Position numbers and translations under genes: made by a program. Positions 7,351 through 15,266 of a stretch of 35,694 bases of DNA are shown here, one piece after another. The DNA is from Thermoleophilia bacterium (GTDB lineage Bacteria; Actinomycetota; Thermoleophilia; UBA2241). Location: assembly GCA_017882325.1 (NCBI GenBank), contig JADGPQ010000007.1:1-35694 (forward strand). The letters are read 5' to 3'. The first letter of the stretch is position 1; the number at the start of each line of letters is the position of its first letter. The notes under the pieces were generated by a model. That model ran no database searches. It was not told the DNA's origin and was given only the letters and a program-made list of their open reading frames with translations.

Positions 7351-9734
7351 CGCTCGTTCGCACGCGCGCCTTTGCCGGCGCCTTCGACTACTTCGTGCCG
7401 CCCGAGCTCGCCGGCAAGCTCGAACCGGGGGCGCTCGTCGCCGTCCAGCTGGGCTCTCAGACCGTCATCGGCGTCGTCCTCGAGCTGCGACGAGCGACCG
7501 CGCACGAAGGCCGCGTCTTGCCGGTGCGCGACCTCCTCGACGTCCCGTCCATCCCCGCCGATCTGCTGGAACTTGCGCACGAGGTGGAGAGCTACTACCT
7601 GTCCTCGTTCTCCGCCGCGTTGTCTCTGGTGTGCCCGCCGACCGGCGCCCTCAAGGTCGTGCGGCAGTACGAGCTCACGGCGGGCGGGCGCGCGGCCCGC
7701 GAAGCCGGCGAAGAAGGCCTCGATGAGGTCGCCGGCCTCAAAGTTCCGGCGGGTCCGCTCACGAAGCTCGGCGAGCGCTATCGGCGCAAGGGCTGGCTGC
7801 GCATCGCGTATCGCGTGTACGTCGTCGGGGCGACGAGGGTCAGCCGCGCGCTCGAACGCGGTGGCGAGACGCCGCCGCGCCTCGGCCCACGGCAGCGCGC
7901 CGCCCTGGAGCTCGTGGAGCGGTCCGGGGTCCTCGACGAGCGCTCACTGCGCGCCGCGACCGGCCTCTCGCTGCCGGCGCTCAGAAGGCTGCTCGAGGCC
8001 GGCGCGCTGGTTGACGCCGTGACCGACGCCGGGGATGCCTCCGCGATCTACGGCGGGGCAGGGGCGACGACGGGCGGCGAAGAGCCCGTGGCTCCGCCGC
8101 CCGTCGTCACTCAGGCCGTCCGCCTCCGGGCCTGTGCCAAGCTCGGCGACGCGCCTGACCTGCTTCCCGAGCAGCGCCGCGCGTTGCACGCCATCCTCTG
8201 CGAGGCGCGCCCCGGCGACGAGGTGCTCGTGCACGGGGTCACGGGGAGCGGCAAGACCGAGGTGTACCTGCAGGCCGCACAAGCCGCTCTGGAGGGCGGC
8301 CGTTCGGTGCTTCTCCTGGTGCCCGAGATCGGGCTGACCGGGCAGACGGTGGCCCGCGTGCGCGAGCGCTTCGCCGGCCAAGAGGTCGCAATACTGCATT
8401 CTGGTCTGACGGCACGCGAGCGACTGCTCGCCTATCGCGCGGTCGCCCGCGGCGACGTGCGCATCGTAGTGGGGGCGCGCTCGGCGGTGTTCGCGCCCCT
8501 GCGCGACCTGGGGCTCATCGTCGTAGACGAGGAGCACGACACCTCGTACAAGCAGGAGAGCGAGCCCGCCTACGACGCCCGCACGGTGGCTCGCTGGAGG
8601 GCGGGGCAGAGCGGCGCAGTGGTCGTGCTGGGTTCCGCCACGCCGAGCGTCGAGAGCTATGCCCGCGTGCCCCTGCACGTAGACTTGCGCATGCGTGTCG
8701 ACGGCTCGCAGCCGCCGGCGCTGGAGGTGGTGGACATGCGCGACCACCACGGGATCTTCTCCAGCCCGCTGTCGGAGGCGCTCGCCGCGACCGTGGACGC
8801 CGGTGACAAGGCGATCCTTTTCCTCAACCGTCGCGGCTTCGCCTCGTACCTGGTCTGCGATCACTGCGGCTTCACGTGGATATGCCCGCGCTGTGACGTG
8901 ACGCTGACTCTGTTCGGCGGCCACAGCCTGCGCTGCCGCACCTGCGGGCACGACGAGGCTGCGCCCGGCACGTGCCCGTCCTGCGGCAGCGCCGAACTCG
9001 TGCGCTACGGATTCGGCACCGAGCGCCTTGAGCGTGAGGTCGTCGGCCTGCTCCCTGGCGTGGAGCTGCTGCGCCTCGACTCCGACGTGGCCTCCTCCTA
9101 CGGGCGGCTACGCGCGGTGCTCGAGCGCTTCGCGCAGCCGGGACCCAAGGTGCTGGTGGGCACCCAGATGATCGCCAAGGGACACCACTTTCCCGACGTC
9201 ACGCTGGTCGGCGTGGTCAACGCCGACCTCACGCTCCACTTCCCCGACTTCCGCGCCGAAGAGCGCACCTTCGCGATGCTTGTGCAAGTGGGCGGCCGCA
9301 GCGGCCGCGGCGAGCACCCGGGACGGGTGATCGTGCAGACGCTGAGCCCCGAGGCGCGGCCGATCGCCCTGGCCGCTACCGGGCAGGAAGAGCGCTTCTA
9401 CGCCGAGGAGCTGGAGCGCCGCCGCGAGCTCGGCTATCCTCCGGCCGGGACCCTTGTCGGCCTCGAGCTCTCGGGGATGTCGGAAGACAAGGTCGGCATC
9501 GCCGGGCGCTTTACGGCCGCGCGCCTCACGGCTCGACTGACTCAGGGTGAGAGCGTCCTCGGCCCCGGCCCGTTATGGCGGGAGCGCGGCCGCCACGCCT
9601 GCCGGATCGTGGTTAAGACTACCGAAATGGGGGAAACTCTCGACACGTTGCGTGGCTGGCTCGGGGCCAATCGCGACAGGTTCGCCGCGCGGGGCGTGAG
9701 GATCGTGCCCGACGTGGACCCACAGTGGCTGTGA
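7329..9734 (+). CDS. priA: Primosomal replication restart helicase PriA
   Basis: 801-residue 3'-5' superfamily 2 helicase that reloads the replisome at stalled forks. The N-terminal DNA-binding domain has the typical FDYFVPPEL at residues 18-26. The Walker A motif GVTGSGKTEVYL is near residue 303 and the DEEH box near 399. Eight zinc-binding cysteines occur in four CxxC pairs (CDHCGFTWICPRCD and CRTCG...CPSCG) around residues 511-556. GTQMIAKGHHFPDV and GGRSGRGEHPG belong to the helicase C-terminal part. The GTG at 7329 is chosen because family homology begins just after it. The next in-frame start lies beyond conserved residues. No ribosome site is visible, since the start codon sits in the loop of an 18-bp hairpin. 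Confidence 0.95.
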   Translation: MSYAAVFPLVRTRAFAGAFDYFVPPELAGKLEPGALVAVQLGSQTVIGVVLELRRATAHEGRVLPVRDLLDVPSIPADLLELAHEVESYYLSSFSAALSLVCPPTGALKVVRQYELTAGGRAAREAGEEGLDEVAGLKVPAGPLTKLGERYRRKGWLRIAYRVYVVGATRVSRALERGGETPPRLGPRQRAALELVERSGVLDERSLRAATGLSLPALRRLLEAGALVDAVTDAGDASAIYGGAGATTGGEEPVAPPPVVTQAVRLRACAKLGDAPDLLPEQRRALHAILCEARPGDEVLVHGVTGSGKTEVYLQAAQAALEGGRSVLLLVPEIGLTGQTVARVRERFAGQEVAILHSGLTARERLLAYRAVARGDVRIVVGARSAVFAPLRDLGLIVVDEEHDTSYKQESEPAYDARTVARWRAGQSGAVVVLGSATPSVESYARVPLHVDLRMRVDGSQPPALEVVDMRDHHGIFSSPLSEALAATVDAGDKAILFLNRRGFASYLVCDHCGFTWICPRCDVTLTLFGGHSLRCRTCGHDEAAPGTCPSCGSAELVRYGFGTERLEREVVGLLPGVELLRLDSDVASSYGRLRAVLERFAQPGPKVLVGTQMIAKGHHFPDVTLVGVVNADLTLHFPDFRAEERTFAMLVQVGGRSGRGEHPGRVIVQTLSPEARPIALAATGQEERFYAEELERRRELGYPPAGTLVGLELSGMSEDKVGIAGRFTAARLTARLTQGESVLGPGPLWRERGRHACRIVVKTTEMGETLDTLRGWLGANRDRFAARGVRIVPDVDPQWL

Positions 9735-9747
9735 CCCCGAGCTGAGG

Positions 9748-9759
9748 TACCATAGAGAC
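9748..9759 (+). promoter_or_regulatory. Candidate -10 element (TACCAT) for leaderless def transcript
   Basis: TACCAT at 9748-9753 is followed by exactly six bases and the def ATG at 9760. It lies in the 25-nt gap between priA and def. The only ribosome-site candidate is a weak GAGG at 9744-9747. The spacing would place the transcription start on the first base of the start codon. Confidence 0.45.
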
Positions 9760-10338
9760 ATGGCAGAGACCACACAGACGGAGCGCGACCAGGTCGAACT
9801 CAGCCGGCGAGAGCGGGAGGCGCGCAGAGAGATTCGCGTCATCGGCGATCCGGTGCTGCGTGAGCATGCGCTTACGGTGACCGCCTTTGACCGGGGCCTC
9901 CGCAAGCTTGCCAAGCGCATGATCCGTATCATGCACGACGCCCCCGGCGTCGGTCTCGCCGCTCCCCAGGTAGGCGTCCTCCAGCGTGTGCTGGTGTACG
10001 ATGTGGACGACGATCCCCGGGCCCTCGTGAACCCGGAGCTCGACGAGCTCTCCGACGAGATCGAGGAGACGGACGAGGGCTGTTTGAGCGTGCCCGGCGT
10101 GACCATGCCGGTGAGCCGGCCCGTGAGCCTGCGGGTGCGGGCTTTCGACGCCGCCGGCGAGCCGCTCGAATTCCATGCTGAGGGCCTCGAGGCGCGCGTG
10201 ATCCAGCACGAGTTCGACCACCTCGAGGGCGTGCTCATCGTCGACCGTACGTCACGCAGCGCTCGCGCCGCCGCCTTGCGCGAGCTGCGCGAGCGCGAAG
10301 ACGCCGGCCTGCGCGGCGCCGTCGGCGGAGGTCTGTGA
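9760..10338 (+). CDS. def: Peptide deformylase
   Basis: 192-residue metalloenzyme that removes the formyl group from nascent proteins. All three motifs are visible: GVGLAAPQVG (motif I, about residue 65), EGCLSVPG (motif II with the metal cysteine, about 106) and HEFDHLEGV (motif III with HExxH-type ligands, about 148). The N-terminus carries about 25 extra charged residues before the usual IRVIGDPVLR start, rich in Arg and Glu. The ATG at 9760 may be leaderless. The gene overlaps fmt by GTGA, which pairs the deformylating and formylating enzymes in one transcript. Confidence 0.96.
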   Translation: MAETTQTERDQVELSRREREARREIRVIGDPVLREHALTVTAFDRGLRKLAKRMIRIMHDAPGVGLAAPQVGVLQRVLVYDVDDDPRALVNPELDELSDEIEETDEGCLSVPGVTMPVSRPVSLRVRAFDAAGEPLEFHAEGLEARVIQHEFDHLEGVLIVDRTSRSARAAALRELREREDAGLRGAVGGGL

Positions 10339-11237
10339 GCCGCGTGCGGTTCGCGTTCGCGGGCACTGCGCCGTTCGCCGAGCTCGTGCTCGCGGGACTT
10401 ATTGCCGCTGACGCGGCACCGCTCGCCGTCGTTACTAATCCCGACCGGCCGCGTGGGCGCCACGGCACGCCGCAGCCTCCGGCGATCAAGTTGGCGGCGC
10501 TCGAACGCGGCCTGCCGGTGCTGCAGCCGCCGGAGGTGTCGGAGCCTCGGGCGCTCGCCGAACTGCTCGCGCTCGATCTCGAGGTGTTCGTGGTCTGCGC
10601 CTACGGGCAGATCATCGGCCAGCGCCTGCTCGACGCGCTGCCGGCCATCGTCGTCCACCCTTCGCTGGTACCTCGCTGGCGCGGCGCCGCGCCCGTGGAG
10701 CGGGCGCTCATGGCCGGCGAGACCGGACTGGGCGTGACCGTTCTCAAGATGACCGATGGTATCGACGAGGGCCCCGTGGGAGACGCACGGCTCGTGCACG
10801 TGCCGCCTGACGCCGACGCCGGCCGGGCCTACGAGCTTCTTGTGCCGGCCGCAGTCGACGGTGTGCTGGCAACGCTGGACGGCATGGCCGCCGGCACACT
10901 GAGGTGGCGTGAGCAGGAGGGCGAGGCCACCTACGCGGCCAAGATCACGCCACAGGACAAACGCATCGACTGGGCGCGCTCGGCGACTGCGATCGTCGAT
11001 CAGGTCCGCGCCTTGACGCCCTTCATCGGTGCCGTGACGGACCTCCTCGGCAAGCGCACGCTGATCTGGCGGGCGGCAGCCGGCAGCGGACCGCTTCCGG
11101 CGCCGAACCGTGAGCGCTTGGCTCTGCCGGCCGGCGACGGCTGGGTCGACGTCCTCGAGCTGCAGCAGGAGGGCCGTGGCCGCGTCACTGCCGGCGAGTT
11201 CCTGCGCGGGGCCGGCCGCGTTCTGGGGGAGCCGTGA
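10335..11237 (+). CDS. fmt: Methionyl-tRNA formyltransferase with altered catalytic site
   Basis: 300-residue enzyme of the family that formylates initiator Met-tRNA using 10-formyl-THF. The family loop SLVPRWRGAAP (residues 110-120), the N-terminal FAFAGTAPFAE and the C-terminal tRNA-binding domain are present. The catalytic triad Asn-His-Asp of formyltransferases is incomplete. His108 (IVVHPS) and Asp144 (GIDEG) are there, but the Asn position, in the motif normally read as INVH, is Val106. The GPVG after Asp144 also departs from the usual GDIL/GPIL. Context (def upstream with GTGA overlap, rsmB downstream with GTGA overlap) is the classic def-fmt-rsmB operon, so the assignment stands. Activity is uncertain. 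Confidence 0.92.
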   Translation: MSRVRFAFAGTAPFAELVLAGLIAADAAPLAVVTNPDRPRGRHGTPQPPAIKLAALERGLPVLQPPEVSEPRALAELLALDLEVFVVCAYGQIIGQRLLDALPAIVVHPSLVPRWRGAAPVERALMAGETGLGVTVLKMTDGIDEGPVGDARLVHVPPDADAGRAYELLVPAAVDGVLATLDGMAAGTLRWREQEGEATYAAKITPQDKRIDWARSATAIVDQVRALTPFIGAVTDLLGKRTLIWRAAAGSGPLPAPNRERLALPAGDGWVDVLELQQEGRGRVTAGEFLRGAGRVLGEP

Positions 11238-12619
11238 CTGCCGCACGGAGGAGCGGCCGGCCCGACGACGCTGTGAGCCCGGCGCGAACAGCCGCGTGGC
11301 ACGCGCTCTTGCGCGTGCGTTCAGACGGCGGCCGCTTCGACGACTCTCTGGCGGCGTTCCCCGAGCTCGAAGGGCTGGGGGACCGTGACCGCGCCCTCGC
11401 CAACGAGCTGGTCATCGGGACGGTCAAGCGCCGCGCTTCGCTCGACGCCGTCCTCGGTGTTTTCACCAAGGCGCCGCTTTCCGACACCGACGGGGAGGTG
11501 CTGGATGCCCTGCGCCTGGCGGCGTTCCAGCTCCTGTTCCTCGATCGGGTACCCGCCTACGCGGTCGTCGACGACACTGTGGCGCTGCTCGCCCGCAAGG
11601 GCAAGCGGACGCAGGGCTTTGCGAACGCGGTGCTCCGCAAGGTCGCCGGCGACGGGCGGGAGAGCTTCGCTACGCTGTCCGACGGCGACGGCGCGCGCGC
11701 TTGGGCCGTGCGCCATTCGTGCCCCGTATGGCTGGTCAGACTGCTGCGTCGTGAGCTCGGCGACGAGACGGCGGAGCGGTTTCTGGCCGCCGCCGACGCG
11801 GCGCCCGAGCGCTGCCTGCGCGTGAACACGATGAAGACCGACGTGCCGGCGGCACGCACGGCGCTGGCTGCCGCCGGCTGTGCCACGACGGGCGTGCCGG
11901 GACTGCCGGCGGCGCTCGTCTACGACGGGCCCGCGCTCGAGCGTTCGGCGCCGTTCCGTCAAGGACTCGTGACGCCGCAGTCGCAGGGCTCCCAGGTGGC
12001 GGGCGTGGTCGCCGCCGCGGGCGCCGGACCGTGTGCCAGGGTCCTGGACCTGTGCGCCGCGCCGGGTACCAAGACCGCGCAGCTCGCCGCGGCCGCGCCG
12101 GAAGCGCGGATCACCGCCGTCGACGCCGACGAGCTGCGTCTTGAGGTGATGCGCCAGAATCTGGACAGGCTCGGCGCGCACGGTGTCCAGATCGTGCACC
12201 GCGATGTCCTCGAACTGCCCGCCGGCTTCGACGGCGCCTTCGACGCCGTCCTCCTCGACGCACCCTGCAGCGGCCTCGGGACGCTGGCCTCTCGCGCCGA
12301 CCTGCGCTGGCGGCGCCGCGAGGCGGACATCGCCCGCCTCGCGCAACTCCAGCGCCGTCTGATCCGCCGCGCCGCGCGCTGCGTTCGGACCGGGGGAGTC
12401 CTCACGTATGCCGTGTGCACCCTGCCCCACACGGAGACGCTGGGGGTCGTCGAGACCCTGCTTGCCGAGGGCGGGTGGCAGGCGGACGATCTCGGCGCCG
12501 CGTGGCCCGGGCTAGGGCACCCGGCGGCAGGCGGCTTCCTGCTGATCCTACCGCCGGCGCGTGGCGCCAGCGGTTTCTTTGTCGCCCGGCTCCGTCGCAT
12601 CGCAGGCTCGGAGGGGTAG
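11234..12619 (+). CDS. rsmB: 16S rRNA (cytosine-967-C5)-methyltransferase RsmB
   Basis: 461-residue rRNA methyltransferase. Residues from about 15 to 140 form a NusB-like RNA-binding domain (RDRALANELVIGTVKRR and the FANAVLRKV segment). The catalytic domain carries the SAM site VLDLCAAPGTKTAQLA near residue 270, DAPCSGLGTL near 343, and YAVCTLPHTE near 395. These hold the two cysteines of the m5C mechanism. The second motif reads AVCT rather than the common STCT, with the cysteine kept. The GTG start overlaps fmt (GTGA). It ends 51 nt before rpe, and a TAGAAT element for rpe overlaps its stop codon. Confidence 0.94.
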   Translation: MTAARRSGRPDDAVSPARTAAWHALLRVRSDGGRFDDSLAAFPELEGLGDRDRALANELVIGTVKRRASLDAVLGVFTKAPLSDTDGEVLDALRLAAFQLLFLDRVPAYAVVDDTVALLARKGKRTQGFANAVLRKVAGDGRESFATLSDGDGARAWAVRHSCPVWLVRLLRRELGDETAERFLAAADAAPERCLRVNTMKTDVPAARTALAAAGCATTGVPGLPAALVYDGPALERSAPFRQGLVTPQSQGSQVAGVVAAAGAGPCARVLDLCAAPGTKTAQLAAAAPEARITAVDADELRLEVMRQNLDRLGAHGVQIVHRDVLELPAGFDGAFDAVLLDAPCSGLGTLASRADLRWRRREADIARLAQLQRRLIRRAARCVRTGGVLTYAVCTLPHTETLGVVETLLAEGGWQADDLGAAWPGLGHPAAGGFLLILPPARGASGFFVARLRRIAGSEG

Positions 12620-12622
12620 AAT
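12617..12622 (+). promoter_or_regulatory. Candidate -10 element upstream of rpe
   Basis: TAGAAT at 12617-12622 spans the rsmB stop codon. Transcription would start near 12629, giving a leader of about 42 nt that includes the rpe ribosome site GGAGGAG (12661-12667). The -35 region (GTCGCA at 17 bp) is weak. Confidence 0.35.
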
Positions 12623-12670
12623 TACGGCGCGGTCTCGGAGCCGCGCCGACCACGCCTCACGGAGGAGACC

Positions 12671-13351
12671 ATGCCGGACCTGCTGCACGAGATCCACATC
12701 GCGCCGTCCATCCTATCGGCCGACTTCTCACGTCTGGGCGACGAGGTGGAGGCGGTGCTCAACGCCGGCGCGCGCGTCCTGCACGTGGACGTCATGGATG
12801 GCCACTTCGTGCCGAACATCACCATCGGGCCGCTGGTCGTCGCCGCCTTGCAGCAGCTCGTACACGGAGCCGGGGCGCTGATCGACGTGCACCTCATGAT
12901 CGAGCACCCGGAGCGGTATGTCGACGCGTTCGCCGCCGCCGGTGCCAACGTCATCACGGTGCATCAGGAGGCATGTGTGCACCTGCACCGAGTGCTCACG
13001 CAGATTCGGGAGGCCGGGGCGACCGCCGGCGTGGCGCTCAACCCGGCGACGCCGATCGAGACGCTCGCCGAGGTACGGGAGCACGCCGACATGGTGCTCG
13101 TGATGTCGGTCAACCCCGGCTTCGGCGGACAACGCTTCATCGAGACGTCGCTGGCCAAGGTAGAGCGGGCCCGCGCCTTTCTTCCCGCAGGCGTCGCGCT
13201 CGAGCTCGACGGCGGCGTCACGGCGCTCAACGCCGGCGCTCTCGTGGCAGCGGGCGCGAACCTTCTCGTCGCCGGTTCGAGCGTCTTCGGGGGCCAGGAC
13301 ATCGGGGAAGAGTACGCGGCGCTGGCGCAGGCGGCCGGCGAAGCCGTATAA
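12671..13351 (+). CDS. rpe: Ribulose-phosphate 3-epimerase
   Basis: 226-residue TIM-barrel enzyme interconverting ribulose-5-phosphate and xylulose-5-phosphate. Family motifs: IAPSILSADFSRLGDEV (residues 9-25), HVDVMDGHFVPNITIGP with metal-binding His and Asp, DVHLMIEHPERY, VMSVNPGFGGQRFI, and the C-terminal phosphate loop ELDGGV with LVAGSSVF. ATG 12671 has a strong GGAGGAG three bases away. Its product pool leads to ribulose-5-phosphate, the substrate of RibBA encoded just downstream. The stop codon TAA lies inside the TATAAT of the riboflavin promoter. Confidence 0.97.
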   Translation: MPDLLHEIHIAPSILSADFSRLGDEVEAVLNAGARVLHVDVMDGHFVPNITIGPLVVAALQQLVHGAGALIDVHLMIEHPERYVDAFAAAGANVITVHQEACVHLHRVLTQIREAGATAGVALNPATPIETLAEVREHADMVLVMSVNPGFGGQRFIETSLAKVERARAFLPAGVALELDGGVTALNAGALVAAGANLLVAGSSVFGGQDIGEEYAALAQAAGEAV

Positions 13352-13352
13352 T
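13347..13352 (+). promoter_or_regulatory. Riboflavin operon -10 element (TATAAT)
   Basis: A perfect TATAAT overlaps the rpe stop codon. Transcription would begin near 13359, about 12 nt before the first pairing element of the FMN riboswitch, which is where a riboswitch transcript should start. The -35 region is poor (TGGCGC at 18 bp). Confidence 0.6.
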
Positions 13353-13370
13353 CAGACGGCACGATCAAGC

Positions 13371-13482
13371 TGCTTCAGGGCGGGGTGAGATCCCCCACCG
13401 GCGGTAACAGCCCGCGAGCCTCCTCGGAGGCCGACCAGGTGGAACTCCTGGGCCGACGGTCACAGTCCGGATGAAAGAAGCA
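13371..13482 (+). promoter_or_regulatory. FMN riboswitch (RFN element)
   Basis: The conserved RFN core is easily read: GGGCGGGGTGAGATCCCCCA near the 5' side, CCGGCGGTAACAGCCCGCGAG in the middle (13397-13417), and CCGACGGTCACAGTCCGGATG towards the 3' end (13453-13473). Helix P1 closes as TGCTTC (13371-13376) with GAAGCA (13477-13482). It senses FMN and controls the rib operon. A rho-independent terminator follows 24 nt later, so control is most simply by FMN-induced termination. Confidence 0.97.
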
Positions 13483-13506
13483 CGCTGCGACGCCTCGGCG
13501 TCGTCC

Positions 13507-13534
13507 GCCCTGGGGCATGGCTCCGGGGCTTTTT
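13507..13534 (+). terminator. Riboswitch expression platform: intrinsic terminator before ribD
   Basis: GCCCTGGGGC (13507-13516) pairs with GCTCCGGGGC (13520-13529) over ten positions, two of them G-T, with an ATG triplet as loop, followed by five T (13530-13534). The ribD ATG begins only four bases later. The only candidate ribosome site, CGGGG at 13524-13528, is in the right arm. The hairpin could therefore stop transcription and also hide the ribosome site. Confidence 0.85.
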
Positions 13535-13538
13535 GCGT

Positions 13539-14627
13539 ATGGACGACGACAGGTACATGGAACAAGCGTTCGCCCTGGCCGAGCGCGGCCGAGGCATCGC
13601 GCACCCCAACCCGCTGGTCGGCGCCGTGCTGGTGCGCGACGGCGAGGTCGTGGGCAGGGGCTGGCATCTTGGCCCCGGAGAGCCGCACGCCGAGGCCATG
13701 GCGCTCGCAGAGGCCGGCGAGCGCGCCACCGGCGCCACGCTCTACTGCACACTCGAGCCGTGCAGCCATCAGGGCCAGACGCCCCCCTGCGCCGACGCCC
13801 TCGTGGCGGCCGGGATCCGGCGGGCCGTGGTCGCGCTCAGCGACCCCAACCCGCTGGTCGATGGCCGCGGGCTGGCGCGTCTGCGGGAGGGCAGCGTCAA
13901 CGTGGATCTCCAGGACGAGCGCTGGGGCGCGCGTGCCCGTAAGCAGAACGCGCCCTTCCTCAAGTATCACGCCAGCGGACTACCCCTGGTGACCTACAAG
14001 GCCGCCGTGACGCTTGACGGCAAGGTGGCCGCTGCCGGCGGCGACGCCCGCTGGATCAGCTGCCTGGACAGCCGCCGCGCCGTGCACCAGCTGCGTGCTA
14101 CGGCCGACGCCGTGATGGTCGGCGCAGGCACGCTGCGCCGCGACGACCCCGAGCTCACCGTGCGTCTCAGTGAAGGGCGCGACCCCGCGCGCGTGATCGT
14201 CACGCATCGCGGCCAGCTTCCGGTGGGCGCCAGGGTGCTGGCCACAGCGCACCAGACGCGCACCATCGTCCTCGCCGAGCGCGCCGATGCCGCGGCGGGC
14301 CGCATCCTCGAGGCGCGGGGCGCGGAGCTCATCGAGGTGGGGGAGGGCGGGCTGCGCGCCGGCCTCGCGGCCCTCGGCGAGCGCGGCCTGCTCGACATCC
14401 TCTGCGAGGGCGGTCCCACCTTGGCCGGCGCCTTGCTCGCCGAAGGGCTCATCGACCGCGTACTGTTGTTCGTAGCGCCGCTCTTCGTCGGGCGCGGGGC
14501 GCCCGACCTCTTCGCGGCGCCGGCCGTCGGCGCGGTCGCCGACGCCTGGCGCCTGCACGACGTGGAGTGGCGGCCGGTGTGCGACGACCTGCTGCTCAGC
14601 GGCAGCCTGACGAAGGATGGAGCCTAG
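13539..14627 (+). CDS. ribD: Riboflavin biosynthesis deaminase/reductase RibD
   Basis: 362-residue bifunctional enzyme. The N-terminal deaminase domain has the zinc site HAEAMAL and PCSHQGQTPPC. The C-terminal reductase domain starts near residue 150 (YKAAVTLDGKVAA) and contains WISC, DAVMVGAGTLRRDDPELTVR and CEGGPTLAGALL. It converts the GTP cyclohydrolase II product into the ribitylamino-uracil phosphate. ATG 13539 gives the family N-terminus (DDRYMEQAFALAERGRG); ATG 13557 is an alternative with an AGG seven bases upstream. It is the first gene of the FMN-riboswitch operon, and the start lies four bases after the terminator T-run. The stop touches the GTG of ribE. Confidence 0.96.
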   Translation: MDDDRYMEQAFALAERGRGIAHPNPLVGAVLVRDGEVVGRGWHLGPGEPHAEAMALAEAGERATGATLYCTLEPCSHQGQTPPCADALVAAGIRRAVVALSDPNPLVDGRGLARLREGSVNVDLQDERWGARARKQNAPFLKYHASGLPLVTYKAAVTLDGKVAAAGGDARWISCLDSRRAVHQLRATADAVMVGAGTLRRDDPELTVRLSEGRDPARVIVTHRGQLPVGARVLATAHQTRTIVLAERADAAAGRILEARGAELIEVGEGGLRAGLAALGERGLLDILCEGGPTLAGALLAEGLIDRVLLFVAPLFVGRGAPDLFAAPAVGAVADAWRLHDVEWRPVCDDLLLSGSLTKDGA

Positions 14628-15266
14628 GTGTTCACGGGGATCGTCGAGGAGCTCGGGACGCTGCGCAGTCTGCGCGTCGGCGAGAAGAGCGCGGCGCTGG
14701 ACGTCGTCGCCAGGGTCGTCACCGGCGGCGCGGCCGTCGGCGACAGCATCCTCACCGACGGCGTCTGCCTGACGATCACGGGTCTTCGCCCCGGAGGCTT
14801 CACCGCCGACGTCATGCCCGAGACCGTGCGGCGCACGACGCTCGCCGACAGACGGCCGGGCGACCGCCTCAACCTGGAGCGTGCTCTCACCCTGCGGTCA
14901 CGTCTCGGCGGGCACCTCGTGAGTGGGCACATCGACGGGGTCGGCCTGGTCACGGCCGTCATTCCGGAGGACAACGCGCTGGTCGTGGAGCTCGAAGCGC
15001 CGCAGGCCGTGTGCGACGTCAGCGTCGCGCAGGGATCGATAGCCGTGGACGGCGTGAGCCTGACGATCGCGGCCGTCGACGGGCGCCGTGTGCGCGTGTC
15101 CCTGATCCCGCACACGGCGGCCGTCACGACGCTGGGGCGGCTTGCTCCGGGCGTGCGGGTCAATCTCGAAGCAGACGTGATCGCCAAGTATGTATATGCG
15201 TTCGTCACGCGGCGCAAGCCCGGCGAGGGACTCACCTGGGAGAAGTTAGCGGAAGCGGGGTTTTGA
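14628..15266 (+). CDS. ribE: Riboflavin synthase alpha subunit
   Basis: 212-residue enzyme that dismutates two lumazine molecules into riboflavin. It is an internal duplication of two lumazine-binding barrels. Each repeat carries the family pattern: MFTGIVEELG at the start, DGVCLTITG and DGVSLTIAA at equivalent places, and GGHLVSGHIDG at the domain junction. The GTG start follows the ribD stop directly (14625-14627), with GATGGAG just upstream as ribosome site. The stop TGA shares its last base with the ATG of ribBA, so the rib genes are translated as a tight block. Confidence 0.96.
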   Translation: MFTGIVEELGTLRSLRVGEKSAALDVVARVVTGGAAVGDSILTDGVCLTITGLRPGGFTADVMPETVRRTTLADRRPGDRLNLERALTLRSRLGGHLVSGHIDGVGLVTAVIPEDNALVVELEAPQAVCDVSVAQGSIAVDGVSLTIAAVDGRRVRVSLIPHTAAVTTLGRLAPGVRVNLEADVIAKYVYAFVTRRKPGEGLTWEKLAEAGF

